From Mesobaculum littorinae (GTDB lineage Bacteria; Pseudomonadota; Alphaproteobacteria; Rhodobacterales; Rhodobacteraceae), in NCBI RefSeq assembly GCF_004011175.1, contig NZ_RQXX01000001.1, positions 672,536-736,535 of the forward strand: a DNA stretch of 64,000 bases, in the 5' to 3' direction. The notes under the pieces were generated by a model. It was not told where the DNA came from and did no database searches. It saw nothing but the letters and a program-made list of their open reading frames with translations. The position numbers and the translations under genes were made by a program. Within the stretch, counting starts at the first letter, position 1, and each line of letters opens with the position of its first letter. This document shows, piece by piece, positions 15,729-24,165 of this stretch.

Positions 15729-18253
15729 CCGAGCGCTTGTCCCTTGCCGCCTATCAGACCCGCGCTGTGGATGGCCTTTCGCGGGTGATCCGCAAGGTGG
15801 CCGAACTGCACGACCGCGACCCGGCGCACCGGCAGGCCATCGCTCTGAAAAGCGGCGTGACGCTGCTGCAAAGCCCCACGGGATCGGGCAAGACGCTAGT
15901 GTTGGGGCGGGTGCTGGAAGAGCTGCGCGGCGCGCTAAGCCGCCCCGTTGTGTGGCTGTGGTTCGCGCCCTATTCCGGGCTGGTGACGCAAACGCGCAAG
16001 GCGCTGGTGGCACAATGCGGCGGTCTACGCGTCCGTGATGTGGCCAAGGACCGGGAACCCAAGGGCACCCGCGACGGCGATGTGTTCATCCAGACGTGGG
16101 CGACGGTCGCGGCCAGCAACAAGGACGCCCGAAAAGTCCGCCGCACGTCCGAGGCGGCGTTGTCCTTCGATGATCTGATTGCGTCTTGGCGGGATGCAGG
16201 GTTCTTCGTTGGCGTCGTGATCGACGAGGCGCATCTGAACTTCGGGGCGTCCGCCAAGGTCGCGGCGGGGTTCTACCTTGACCACATCCAACCGGATTTC
16301 ACGATCCTCGCCACCGCCACGCCAAGCGACGAGAAGCTGGAAGCCTTCGAGCGCACCGCCGGGATCGAAGTGGCCAGCCGCGTTGTCGTGCCCCGTGCCG
16401 AGGTTGTCGAAGCCGGATTGAACAAGGTGGGCCTCAAGCTCGGGGTGATCCGCTTCCGCGAAGGTGACCGCGACCTGATCGACCACGAACAGGCCACACT
16501 ACAGGCCGGGTGGACGCAGCATTGCCGTGTACGCGAACGGCTTAAGGAACACGGGTTGGCCGTATCGCCCCTGATGCTGGTGCAGGTGGAAGACCAAGCC
16601 AAGGGTGGGGAAGACCCGGTTAAGCGGGTGCGGGATAAGTTGGTAGAGATCGGCGTTGATGATGCCGCTATCGCCACGCACACGTCCGGCCAGCCTGACC
16701 CAGATTTTCACTCCTTGGCCTATGACCCCGACACCCATGTGTTGATCTTCAAAGTGGCCGTGGCCACGGGCTTCGACGCGCCCCGCGCATGGACGCTGGT
16801 GTCCGTGCGCCCGAACCGGGGCCGCGACTTCGGTATGCAGATCGTTGGGCGCATCATGCGCGTGCATCCGTCCGTGCGGCCTATCCACGGGCAAGACGAT
16901 CTGCTGGACAGCGGCTATGTGCTGCTAACGGATCCGGCTATGCAGGCGGGCCTTCAAGCGGCGGTGGATGAGTTGAAAGCGGTGCGCGAAAGCATCGAAC
17001 TTATTACGGACAATCTCGACCTGTACGAGTTTGGCAATGCCGAGAGGCAAGCCGTCGCGTCGGATGCACCCAAGCCACCTTTCACTCCGAAGCCGCCCGA
17101 AAACGAGACTGAACGTCAAGAGCGCCTGACGCACCTGATCGAGCAAGGCGTGGTGCGGGCCGATGTGCAGAACATGCCCGACACGGAAAAGGACCGCGCC
17201 ATTGTCGCGGGCGAGACCTGGCAGAGCATGAGCGATACGCCGCTCTTTGGCGATCTGCCGGAAAGCAAGAAGACCGAGACGGGCAAGGCGCCAAGCAAGC
17301 TGAACTTCCGCCCCTATCCGCTGCGCAAGGACCTGGATTTGCCCAGAGCACTGGTCCGGGAACTGCCACCGGACCCCATGAAGCTGAACGAGCTGGTGCA
17401 CGACATCGCCAGAGATTTTTGCCGCTCTGCTGATATGCTAGGTCTGCTGCAACGCAAGCTGACAAAGGCGCATCTCAACTTGCGCGACCTGTTCGCTGCG
17501 GAGTTTCAGGAAACGGTGGACCTACGTTTGCGGCTGTCCAATGCGCGGGTGGCTGAGAAGGCGCAACTCGCCTTCAACTTTAATGACGCCATCGACCCGC
17601 GTCTCCTGAAGCGCGCGCTGGTGGAGGAGCTGCGCGGCATCGTGGATGACAGAGGCATTGAAGCGGAGGAACATGACCTGCGCCGCGCCATTGAACTTGC
17701 CGGGATGACGGAACCCGAGAAGTTGAAAGAAGCGATCAAGACGGTACAGGCCCGCAATGTGCGCACCGATGCCAGCGAACCCGTACCAGAACAGTACTTC
17801 GGGCCGGACGGGCTGAGTGAAGCCGGGAAGTCCGCATACGGAGTGTTCCCGCATCGTCTGAACAAGGAAGAACAAGACTTCGCGGCGTTCTTGGACGCCG
17901 ATAAGACAGGGACGGTGAAGTGGTGGATGCGAAACCCAGAGAATGAAACGTGGGCAACTCGCTTGATACTTCCGTCTGGGCACCGGTTTTTCCCTGACTT
18001 CGTTGTAGGGGTCAGCGGGCGTACAACGCCCGACTCTATCGCGCTAATCGAGATCAAGGATGACGGCGAAACGGGACGTCTACAGTCAGACCGGAACGTG
18101 GAGAAAATCCGCGTTCAGCATCGCGAGTATCGCAACGTCTTCTGGACCTACCGATCTAACGGCACATGGATACGCGCGCGCTATGCAGAAGGGCTACACA
18201 AGATCGTCCCGAATGATCGGTTCGACGTGAAGGAACTCGTCTATCTAGGATAG
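15725..18253 (+). CDS. res: Type III restriction endonuclease subunit (Res)
   Basis: 842 residues. Superfamily 2 helicase motifs: Walker A LLQSPTGSGKTLVLG (residues 50-64), DEAH box VVIDEAHLNFG (about 168), ATATPSDEK (motif III), and motif VI region FGMQIVGRIMRVHP (about 375). Near the C-terminus FFPDFVVG, then IALIEIKDDGE gives a PD-(D/E)xK nuclease core. It forms a complex with Mod, translocates or slides on DNA and cuts about 25 bp from the site when two sites face each other. ATGA overlap with mod. Intact, so the system is probably active. Confidence 0.9.
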   Translation: MTERLSLAAYQTRAVDGLSRVIRKVAELHDRDPAHRQAIALKSGVTLLQSPTGSGKTLVLGRVLEELRGALSRPVVWLWFAPYSGLVTQTRKALVAQCGGLRVRDVAKDREPKGTRDGDVFIQTWATVAASNKDARKVRRTSEAALSFDDLIASWRDAGFFVGVVIDEAHLNFGASAKVAAGFYLDHIQPDFTILATATPSDEKLEAFERTAGIEVASRVVVPRAEVVEAGLNKVGLKLGVIRFREGDRDLIDHEQATLQAGWTQHCRVRERLKEHGLAVSPLMLVQVEDQAKGGEDPVKRVRDKLVEIGVDDAAIATHTSGQPDPDFHSLAYDPDTHVLIFKVAVATGFDAPRAWTLVSVRPNRGRDFGMQIVGRIMRVHPSVRPIHGQDDLLDSGYVLLTDPAMQAGLQAAVDELKAVRESIELITDNLDLYEFGNAERQAVASDAPKPPFTPKPPENETERQERLTHLIEQGVVRADVQNMPDTEKDRAIVAGETWQSMSDTPLFGDLPESKKTETGKAPSKLNFRPYPLRKDLDLPRALVRELPPDPMKLNELVHDIARDFCRSADMLGLLQRKLTKAHLNLRDLFAAEFQETVDLRLRLSNARVAEKAQLAFNFNDAIDPRLLKRALVEELRGIVDDRGIEAEEHDLRRAIELAGMTEPEKLKEAIKTVQARNVRTDASEPVPEQYFGPDGLSEAGKSAYGVFPHRLNKEEQDFAAFLDADKTGTVKWWMRNPENETWATRLILPSGHRFFPDFVVGVSGRTTPDSIALIEIKDDGETGRLQSDRNVEKIRVQHREYRNVFWTYRSNGTWIRARYAEGLHKIVPNDRFDVKELVYLG

Positions 18254-18824
18254 GCGGCCTGCATCATAGCGGCCGCTTCGTTCGGCATTGCTGCCGTTCG
18301 AGATATGCGCAGCGAACGGCCGCTGTCCGCCATTCACGAACTAGGCTGCTCCCGGCCCACACCGGACCTTCGCACCAGGAGCAGCGGATGACCGCTCCCA
18401 GCCCGAACTTGACCTTGGCCACGCTGTGCACTGCAGAACGAAGCGAACCTTCGACCCGGGAGCGGGTGCCGGAAAGTGCGCGCAGGGGAGAGAGGGGCGC
18501 CGCGTCGCCACGAGCCAAGGCGATGCCAAAATCGGTCGTGTTTCAGCATTCACCTGAAGCAGTGCCCAATAGCTTAGGCCCATGACAAGCGCTAGCGATG
18601 TGCCGAAGGTGGGGTGAGCGAGTGCGCACAAACAGGCTGAACGAGCCGCGACAATGCTCAAACTACACAAGCATTTACGTCAACTAACTTCGTAGACTGC
18701 CTCCTCATGCGAGCTGCATCGTTGCTAGTGGGTATGGTGCATGATATCAATCAGTTACGTGTTGGCGAGCGTTGCCTAGCAGCAATCTGATCGCTTCACT
18801 CAGTAAAAAATACTGGAAACCGAT
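18254..18824. other. Non-coding junction between R-M and ATPase/PIN modules
   Basis: 571 bases with no supported gene. It holds the right copy of the 57-bp repeat (18348-18404) and, before it, CTGCCGTTCGAGATATGCGCAG, split here only to note that CTGCCGTTCG and GCGCAGCGAA recur at 20987-21013. From about 18660 the base composition drops sharply and stays low through the next two genes. The promoter of the ATPase gene should lie in 18700-18820. Confidence 0.5.
18348..18404 (+). repeat. Right copy of 57-bp direct repeat flanking the R-M genes
   Basis: Begins GCTCCCGGCCCACACC and ends CGCTCCCAGCCC. Same orientation as the left copy at 13634-13690, 48 of 57 positions equal by hand count. Confidence 0.6.
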
Positions 18825-20171
18825 ATGCTGCTATCATTCAGCCTAAAATCTTTCAAAAGCTATAGGGAGAGTAATCTTCCTCTAGCACCCCTCACAGTAT
18901 TAATCGGCGCCAATGCGTCTGGAAAGAGCAATGCCATTGAGGGGCTGAGGCTTATGTCCTGGCTCGCGCAAGGGCAGCGCCTATCAGCCATTCAGTACAG
19001 CGTAAACAGCGGCGAGCAAGTCGTCAGGGGTACTGCCAGAAACTTGCCAAATGAAGGCGCGAGCAAATTTGGTTTCGCTTGTTCTTTTTCAGGGGCTCGC
19101 TGGGAAGATTGGGATATCGAGATAGAATTGCGAGAGGACGGTCTTCATATCCTATCGGAATCTGTGACTTCCCCGTGGGAGAGCGTCCCGCTTTATACCT
19201 TGGATCAACCGTCTACAGGGCGCGGTACCGATGTGGGCGTTGCCTACAACAATTTTGCAAGGGGTGGAAAAAAGCCTCACATCATTTGCATTGATCAAAT
19301 GCCAATATTTACTCAATTGGTGACACCCGCCTCGATATCAGCAAACCACAAAAAATCTCGAAAAGAGGTTCCTTCGGCGTCTCGAGTTATAGAGGGGCTT
19401 CTGTCAAATATTCTATTTCTAGACCCCAACCCACAGCTAATGCGCAATTACTCATTCCCTGCTGGTGAGAAACTGCGAGGTGATGGGGCTAACCTATCAG
19501 CGGTGCTCTTTGATTTGTGCGGTCGACCAAAGGACGAAGTTGAGATAAGTGACTTATCCGATCTGCTTGATGGGGTCGAAGCCGCGCCCGAGTTGCTGAG
19601 CCTAATACAATCTCTTCCCGAGCAAAATATTGACGGGATCAGCTTTATAAAAGAGCCGCGAGGCGGCGTAATGGTGTCGCTCACTGAAAGCTTTGGCGGC
19701 CATTTGAAGAGATATGATGCTTCCCTGCTCTCAGATGGAACTTTGCGTGTTCTGTCAATCGCCGCAGCCCTGCTGTCAGCTCCGATTGGCACGATGGTAG
19801 TTATCGAAGAAATCGACAATGGTGTACACCCAAGTCGAGCGAAGCACCTCCTTACAAGCATCCGAAGAATTGCTGAGGAACGACAGCTTCGTGTTCTAAT
19901 GTCGACTCACAATCCCGCTCTGCTAGACGCACTTCCGGATGAGAGTATTCCGGATGTTCTATTTTGCTACAGGAGCACCGACGACGGTTCGAGTAAGATT
20001 ATGAGGTTGTCAGATAGTGAGTCATACCCGGAGATCGTCGCGCAGGATTCCCTCGGAGGGCTTTTGACCTCTGGACTGCTTGACAGGTATGCGAAGCTCA
20101 AGAAGACAAGTAAAGACCGAAAGGTTTCCGCCCTTGATTGGCTGAACAAAGCGCGTCAAACAGATGAGTGA
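18825..20171 (+). CDS. OLD/ABC-type AAA ATPase, paired with a PIN protein
   Basis: 448 residues. Walker A is LIGANASGKSNAIEGL (residues 27-42), the ABC signature is LLSDGTLRVLSIAA (about 300), Walker B is MVVIEEIDNGVHPSRA (about 325) and the H-loop is LMSTHNPALLDAL (about 360). These define the AAA15/OLD-like ATPases of defence systems. No TOPRIM domain follows, unlike OLD or Gabija; the tail after the H-loop is only about 85 residues. The 3' end overlaps the PIN gene by 8 bases, so the two are coupled. Low GC compared with all neighbours points to separate acquisition. Probably a phage sensor that controls the nuclease partner; this role is inference. Confidence 0.8.
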   Translation: MLLSFSLKSFKSYRESNLPLAPLTVLIGANASGKSNAIEGLRLMSWLAQGQRLSAIQYSVNSGEQVVRGTARNLPNEGASKFGFACSFSGARWEDWDIEIELREDGLHILSESVTSPWESVPLYTLDQPSTGRGTDVGVAYNNFARGGKKPHIICIDQMPIFTQLVTPASISANHKKSRKEVPSASRVIEGLLSNILFLDPNPQLMRNYSFPAGEKLRGDGANLSAVLFDLCGRPKDEVEISDLSDLLDGVEAAPELLSLIQSLPEQNIDGISFIKEPRGGVMVSLTESFGGHLKRYDASLLSDGTLRVLSIAAALLSAPIGTMVVIEEIDNGVHPSRAKHLLTSIRRIAEERQLRVLMSTHNPALLDALPDESIPDVLFCYRSTDDGSSKIMRLSDSESYPEIVAQDSLGGLLTSGLLDRYAKLKKTSKDRKVSALDWLNKARQTDE

Positions 20172-20649
20172 AGTTGTTCTCATTGATACGTCGATCTTTC
20201 TGAATGTCCTCAACGTTCCGGGTTTAAATCAAGATCGAGTGGCCATTCTTGATGAGTTTGAGGGGAGGATCAAACGTGGAGACCATTTCCTCCTGCCGAT
20301 GGCCACCATATGGGAGACAGGTAATCATATTTCGCGCTTAAGCACTGGAGGGAGGAGGCGCGAATTTGCCGAAACTCTAGCTGAGCAAGTAAGATTGGCA
20401 TTGAATGGCGAAGTGCCTTTTAAAGCTACCCACTTTCCAGATAGAGAGGAGTTCCTGCGATGGCTTATGGCGTTTCCGGAAGCGGCGATGAGGAACAAGT
20501 CCGAGAAAAAAACGAATGAGGGGACGAGCTTGGCGGACCATTCTATTGTTAAGGAGTGGGAAAGAACTGTTGCGCAAAACCCTTCCCGGACTGTCTGCAT
20601 CTGGTCGTTGGACGTCGATTTGAGCGCGTATCGAAGCACGCCATATTAG
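20164..20649 (+). CDS. PIN-domain ribonuclease, putative effector
   Basis: 161 residues. The PIN acidic residues are all present: Asp8 in VVLIDTSIFLN, Glu51 in PMATIWETGNHI, Asp125 in NEGTSLADHSIVKEW and Asp150 and Asp152 in VCIWSLDVDLSAY. The order and spacing fit PIN nucleases, which usually cut RNA. PIN toxins normally pair with a small antitoxin; here the only partner is the ATPase, whose gene overlaps it by 8 bases. It may therefore be held inactive by, or activated through, the ATPase. I do not recognise this exact pair as a named system. Confidence 0.7.
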   Translation: MSEVVLIDTSIFLNVLNVPGLNQDRVAILDEFEGRIKRGDHFLLPMATIWETGNHISRLSTGGRRREFAETLAEQVRLALNGEVPFKATHFPDREEFLRWLMAFPEAAMRNKSEKKTNEGTSLADHSIVKEWERTVAQNPSRTVCIWSLDVDLSAYRSTPY

Positions 20650-21088
20650 AGAATATACCGCGAAGGCCGCGAAATGAAACTGAATGTTCAAATCGAAACA
20701 CCCTCATCTTGCCGCGCTTATGGTTTTACTCAGCGCTGATAATCAGCAAGGCGTCTAGCTCGGTCCACCGTCTGGAGGACGACCGTTTCGACGGCACTCA
20801 GAGTGATAACTTCGACTACGCAATTCCGAACACCGAGTGGGTGGCGCGACAAGGATTGAATTGTGGGGGCGCTTTGCCGCCGCAGCGGACGCACATTTAT
20901 TCCTCAGCGGATTTCCGCGACCTTTCATCTCTACTGGCCTAGGTGTCATGCTGCACTGATCCGGAAGGTCCGCAAACTGCCCATCTCTGCCGTTCGTCTA
21001 GGGCGCAGCGAAGGTCGGCTTTCCGCCCTTCCAGGACAACGATGCAAGGTGCAGCGACTGCCCGGTCGCCACACCTGACCGGCGCCCC
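20650..21088. other. Non-coding region between PIN gene and dam
   Basis: No supported gene. The last 65 bases (about 21024-21088) closely match 8403-8467, the region after the broken dam copy, including GCCCTTCCAGGACAA and GCAAGGTGCAGCGAC. The duplication therefore covers the dam 3' half and its downstream flank. Confidence 0.55.
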
Positions 21089-21907
21089 CTACAACAGCCC
21101 CGCCCTTTTCTCTCGATTTGACACGATCAGCTCGCGCGCCTTGCCGCCGCCCGCCGCCGCGCGGGCCACGGTGTAGCTCAACCGGACCTCATCGATATGG
21201 AAGCCCGCGAAGATCTCGCGGATCTCCGGCGTATCGTTGATCGAGAGCACGAAGGCGCCGCGCAGCTGGCGCAGGATGTCCGCCAGGCGGGCGAAGTCGT
21301 CACGGTCGAACATGCCCTTGCCGTAGTCCGCCTCGCCCCCGTGATAGGGCGGGTCGAGGTAGAACAGCGCCTCGGAGCTGTCGTAGCGGGGAATGAGGTC
21401 GGACCAGTTCAGGCATTCGAAGACGACACCGTCCAACCGCTCGTGCGCGGCTTCGAGGAGGGGCTTCAACTGACCCAAGCGGAAGCGCGGCCCGCTGGTC
21501 GGATCCACCCCGAAGGCGCAGCCGATCTTCCCGCCGAAGGCCAGACGCTGGAGGTAGAGGAAGCGGGCGGCGCGCTGCAGGTCGGTCAGTGCGGAGGGGT
21601 CCATGTCGCGCAGGCGATCGAACTCGCGACGCGAGGCGATCTGGAAGCGCATCACATCCATCAGCTGCGGCAGGTGCACCTGCAGGATGCGGAAGAGGTT
21701 GACGATCTCGCCGTTGAGATCATTCGCCACCTCGAGCCGCGGCCGCTGCCGGCGGCGCAGGAACACGCCGCCCATGCCCACGAAGGGCTCGATATAGGTG
21801 CGGTGCGGGATCTGCTCGAGGCGATCGATGATGGTGCGGGCGAGCTTGCTCTTGCCGCCTATCCAGGGGGCGACCGGCGCGGCCGGTCGGACGTGGTGCA
21901 TTGTCAT
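21089..21907 (-). CDS. dam: Dam-type DNA adenine methyltransferase (D12 class)
   Basis: 272 residues. The N-terminal KPAPWIGGKSKL-type start appears as PVAPWIGGKSKLA; the SAM-binding FxGxG motif is IEPFVGMGGVFLRRR (about 39-53) and the catalytic motif is LFYLDPPYHGG (about 186-196). Enzymes of this class methylate adenine-N6, typically in GATC or related short sites, and phages carry them to escape host restriction. Two starts are possible (21907 or 21901). It is the last gene of the leftward phage operon, separated from the holin-like gene by a long inverted repeat. A broken copy sits at 8470-8880. Confidence 0.9.
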   Translation of the reverse strand: MTMHHVRPAAPVAPWIGGKSKLARTIIDRLEQIPHRTYIEPFVGMGGVFLRRRQRPRLEVANDLNGEIVNLFRILQVHLPQLMDVMRFQIASRREFDRLRDMDPSALTDLQRAARFLYLQRLAFGGKIGCAFGVDPTSGPRFRLGQLKPLLEAAHERLDGVVFECLNWSDLIPRYDSSEALFYLDPPYHGGEADYGKGMFDRDDFARLADILRQLRGAFVLSINDTPEIREIFAGFHIDEVRLSYTVARAAAGGGKARELIVSNREKRAGLL

Positions 21908-21918
21908 GTTGGGGGATT

Positions 21919-21967
21919 CCAGAATAGGAGTCCGCCCGCTCTCGCGAGAGTCGGGCGGCGATTCTGG
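21919..21967. repeat. Long interrupted inverted repeat upstream of dam
   Basis: Nested arms CCAGAAT (21919-21925) with ATTCTGG (21961-21967), CCGCCCG (21932-21938) with CGGGCGG (21952-21958), and a self-complementary centre CTCTCGCGAGAG (21939-21950). It would form a 49-base hairpin with two internal loops just before the dam start. No T run, so not a simple terminator; a processing site or attenuator is possible. Confidence 0.55.
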
Positions 21968-22122
21968 GATAAGGACGTCGGCGCAGTTGTCTTGACGGTG
22001 GCTGCGTGGTTCGTGGTGTTACCGCACCACGGCCCCCGCCCATGGAGGCGGCAGCAGGGTCGGCCGACGCGGGTCCGCGTCCGCCGGTATCTCGGAGGGG
22101 AGGCGGCCGCGGCCGCCCTGCC

Positions 22123-22329
22123 CTACCCGCGTTCCTTCGTGACCCACCCGGCGATGGTCGCACCGGCGGCGGTGAGCCCGGCGGCAATCTCGGGGCCGAT
22201 GATGTCGCCGGCGCCGGGCACGTAGTGTTCGACGATCGTCACGCAGAGCGCGGTGACGAGGCCGCCGGCGCCGGCCGCGGTGACCTTGCGGGTCGGCCGC
22301 CGGGTGGTTTGGGTGATGAGCTTTGGCAT
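22123..22329 (-). CDS. Holin-like small membrane protein
   Basis: 68 residues from ATG 22329 with GAAAGGACC upstream. A basic N-terminus (TRRPTRKVTAAG) precedes a hydrophobic segment (LVTALCVTIVEHYV) and a second weaker one (IAAGLTAAGATIAGWV), ending in charged KERG. Its place directly after the amidase gene supports a lysis role, such as a two-span holin that releases or supports the endolysin. Similarity to a named holin family was not seen. Confidence 0.55.
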   Translation of the reverse strand: MPKLITQTTRRPTRKVTAAGAGGLVTALCVTIVEHYVPGAGDIIGPEIAAGLTAAGATIAGWVTKERG

Positions 22330-22412
22330 GAGAGTGGTCCTTTCGGGGGATGGGGCTGTGCCAGGCGCGCAGCGGCGGGCGGCCGGGGCCGCGGGTGTCG
22401 CGATGTCGGGGA

Positions 22413-22958
22413 TCAGGCGCCGGCCAGGGCGCGGTCGGCGGTGTCGCGGATCTCGGCCAGGCGCCAGCGGTAGACCGTCGCCTCGGTCGCCGCGTCGACG
22501 GCTTCCGGCGCCGGCGCCGCGGTCGGGCCCTTGTCGAGCCAGCGGGCGACATTGAAGCCCGGGCAGGCCTTGGCCGCATAGTCGTTGTGGCCGGTGATCG
22601 GCACCGCGCCGAAGCGGTCCTGCAGATCCGCGAGAAGTGTGCGCAGCGCCGTATCCTGCCGGTCGGTAAAGTGCTCGGCAAAGGCGTCGGTCTCGGCCGA
22701 GCCATGCCCGCCGAGGAGCGAGATGCCGATCGTGCCGGTGTTGTGGCCGCGGACATGGGCGCCGGTGCGGTCGATCGGCCGCCCCGTGGCGACGGTGCCG
22801 TCGCGGTCGACCAGGTAGTGATAGCCGATGTCGGACCAGCCATTGCCCTCGACATGCCAGCGCCGGATCTCGTCGGCCTTCGTCGCTGTCGTCTGGCCGT
22901 CCATGAACTCCGGCCTGGTGGCCGTGCAGTGCAGGATGATGCCGGTGATCTTGCGCAT
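22413..22958 (-). CDS. N-acetylmuramoyl-L-alanine amidase (endolysin)
   Basis: 181 residues from ATG 22958, preferred over 22979 because GGAGATC lies just before it. The amidase_2/T7 lysozyme-like fold is shown by IILHCTATRP (first Zn ligand His), GYHYLVDRDGTV, GAHVRGHNTGTIGISLLGG, and ITGHNDYAAKACPGFNV, which carries the other His and the Cys ligand. It cleaves the amide bond between muramic acid and the peptide stem and causes host lysis. No signal peptide, so a holin is needed. A rho-independent terminator sits between it and the gene upstream. Confidence 0.9.
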   Translation of the reverse strand: MRKITGIILHCTATRPEFMDGQTTATKADEIRRWHVEGNGWSDIGYHYLVDRDGTVATGRPIDRTGAHVRGHNTGTIGISLLGGHGSAETDAFAEHFTDRQDTALRTLLADLQDRFGAVPITGHNDYAAKACPGFNVARWLDKGPTAAPAPEAVDAATEATVYRWRLAEIRDTADRALAGA

Positions 22959-22981
22959 GATGTGATCTCCTTCGCGCATGC

Positions 22982-23008
22982 AAAAAGCCCCGCGCGATCG
23001 GCGGGGCT
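22982..23008 (-). terminator. Rho-independent terminator within the late region
   Basis: On the minus strand the arms AGCCCCGC and GCGGGGCT (23008-23001 and 22993-22986) form a hairpin followed by TTTTTG. It follows the membrane protein gene ending at 23052 and precedes the endolysin, so lysis genes may need read-through or their own promoter. Confidence 0.8.
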
Positions 23009-23051
23009 CGGGGGTGGTGAAGCGGTGTCGGGTGGGGGTCGGCCGTCGGCC

Positions 23052-23516
23052 CTAGGGTGCGGTGCCGGTCAGGGTCGGTGCGGTCTCGGGGTCGATGGTG
23101 AAGCTGTAGGTGACGGGCCGCAGCGGCAGGATGCCGAAGGCCAGCACCCGGCGGGTGTAGCTCACCGTGATCGGCGGCCCGGCCTCGAGGCAGGGCACCG
23201 CCCAGTCGCCCACCTCGTAGCGCACCAGGTCGTTGTCCTGCGGCGCATAGGTGCCGGCCGCCCCGGGCGGGCTGATGCAGATCCGCCCGGCCTCGCGCCC
23301 GACAACCCGCACCACGCCGTGCCAACGCGCCTCGACCGCGCCGAAGGGCGTCTCGCGCACCACGGTCATGATCCAGGCGCCGGCCTCGTCCCGGGCGATG
23401 CTCTGGCTGATCACCTGCAGGAACAGGCTCGAGGGCAGGCAGACCCAAAGCGCAAAGGCGGCGATCGCCAGAAGCCCGGCCCAGTCCCAGCGGCTCCAGC
23501 GCGGATCGCGGGTCAT
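23052..23516 (-). CDS. Membrane-anchored phage protein, late operon
   Basis: 154 residues from ATG 23516, overlapping the upstream stop by ATGA. One N-terminal membrane segment (WAGLLAIAAFALWVCLP, about residues 11-27) is followed by a soluble domain of strands with two cysteines (RICISPPG and WAVPCLEAG) and a second weak hydrophobic stretch (VLAFGILPL). Orientation would place the domain in the periplasm. Position in the lysis region suggests a spanin-like or exclusion role, but no family is recognised. Confidence 0.55.
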   Translation of the reverse strand: MTRDPRWSRWDWAGLLAIAAFALWVCLPSSLFLQVISQSIARDEAGAWIMTVVRETPFGAVEARWHGVVRVVGREAGRICISPPGAAGTYAPQDNDLVRYEVGDWAVPCLEAGPPITVSYTRRVLAFGILPLRPVTYSFTIDPETAPTLTGTAP

Positions 23517-23809
23517 CGGACCCACCCCCGGATGGTCAGGATTGCCGCGCCGAGGCCCGCCGTCGTCATGATGATGCGGATGATCCACTTGCCGGCCCAG
23601 CCCCCGCGCTCGGCGGTCTCGACCAGCCGCACGATGCGCAGGATCAACCGCTCGCCCCCGCCCTCGGGCTCGTCGAAGAAGGCGCGCTCGATCCGGCCGA
23701 TGCGGTCTGCGATCTCCGGCAGCACCTCGAGGCACTCGTCGACGCGCGCCCGGGTCCGCTCGAGCTCGCGCAGGCGGATCTCGAGCTTCTGCACGTCATT
23801 GCCGTTCAT
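23513..23809 (-). CDS. Coiled-coil membrane protein, possible holin or spanin partner
   Basis: 98 residues from ATG 23809 (ATGA overlap with upstream gene). The first half is an amphipathic coiled coil (KLEIRLRELERTRARVDEC, then EIADRIGRIERAFF) and the end is one membrane span (WIIRIIMTTAGLGAAIL). This layout, soluble coiled coil then C-terminal anchor, is common for small proteins next to phage amidases, such as the haemolysin XhlA type. A lysis role is likely by position only. Confidence 0.55.
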   Translation of the reverse strand: MNGNDVQKLEIRLRELERTRARVDECLEVLPEIADRIGRIERAFFDEPEGGGERLILRIVRLVETAERGGWAGKWIIRIIMTTAGLGAAILTIRGWVR

Positions 23810-24165
23810 GGGGGGCCCCACCGCCACTTCCAGAGCGAGACCGCGAGCCACATCGCCAGTCGTCGCAGCCCGCCCACGCCGTCGGCGGCCAGCGCCTCGT
23901 TGAAGACCGCGCCGGCCGTGACCCGGTGCCAGTTATCATCGAGCAGCCAGTCGTGCAGCGCCGCCGCCTTGAGGTAGCGGGGGTCGTCAGGCCGCACGAT
24001 CCAGCGCAGCCCGCGCGGGACGCTGACATCGAAGACATAGCCGATCGGCACGGTCACCGCGGGCCCGCCCTCGCGGCCGATCTGCCAGCGCAGCGGGGCG
24101 GTCACGCGGAAGCGCAGCCCGCCCACGGGGACATACCAGGCCGCGGCTTCGGTCCAGGCGCTCAT
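23806..24165 (-). CDS. DUF1353 family phage protein
   Basis: 119 residues. The family pattern is visible as GYVFDVSVPRGLRWIVRP, then YLKAAALHDWLLDD, with conserved DxSVPR and AALHDW blocks. DUF1353 proteins are small phage proteins usually found between tail fibre and lysis genes; their activity is unknown, though the conserved His/Asp suggest a metal or catalytic site. ATGA overlaps with both neighbours place it in the coupled late operon. Confidence 0.75.
   Translation of the reverse strand: MSAWTEAAAWYVPVGGLRFRVTAPLRWQIGREGGPAVTVPIGYVFDVSVPRGLRWIVRPDDPRYLKAAALHDWLLDDNWHRVTAGAVFNEALAADGVGGLRRLAMWLAVSLWKWRWGPP

Noticed and set aside
22123-23448. 441-codon minus-strand frame through the lysis region
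   Set aside because: Only its last 68 codons (22123-22329) are a real gene; the rest is a shadow of the amidase and neighbouring genes in other frames.
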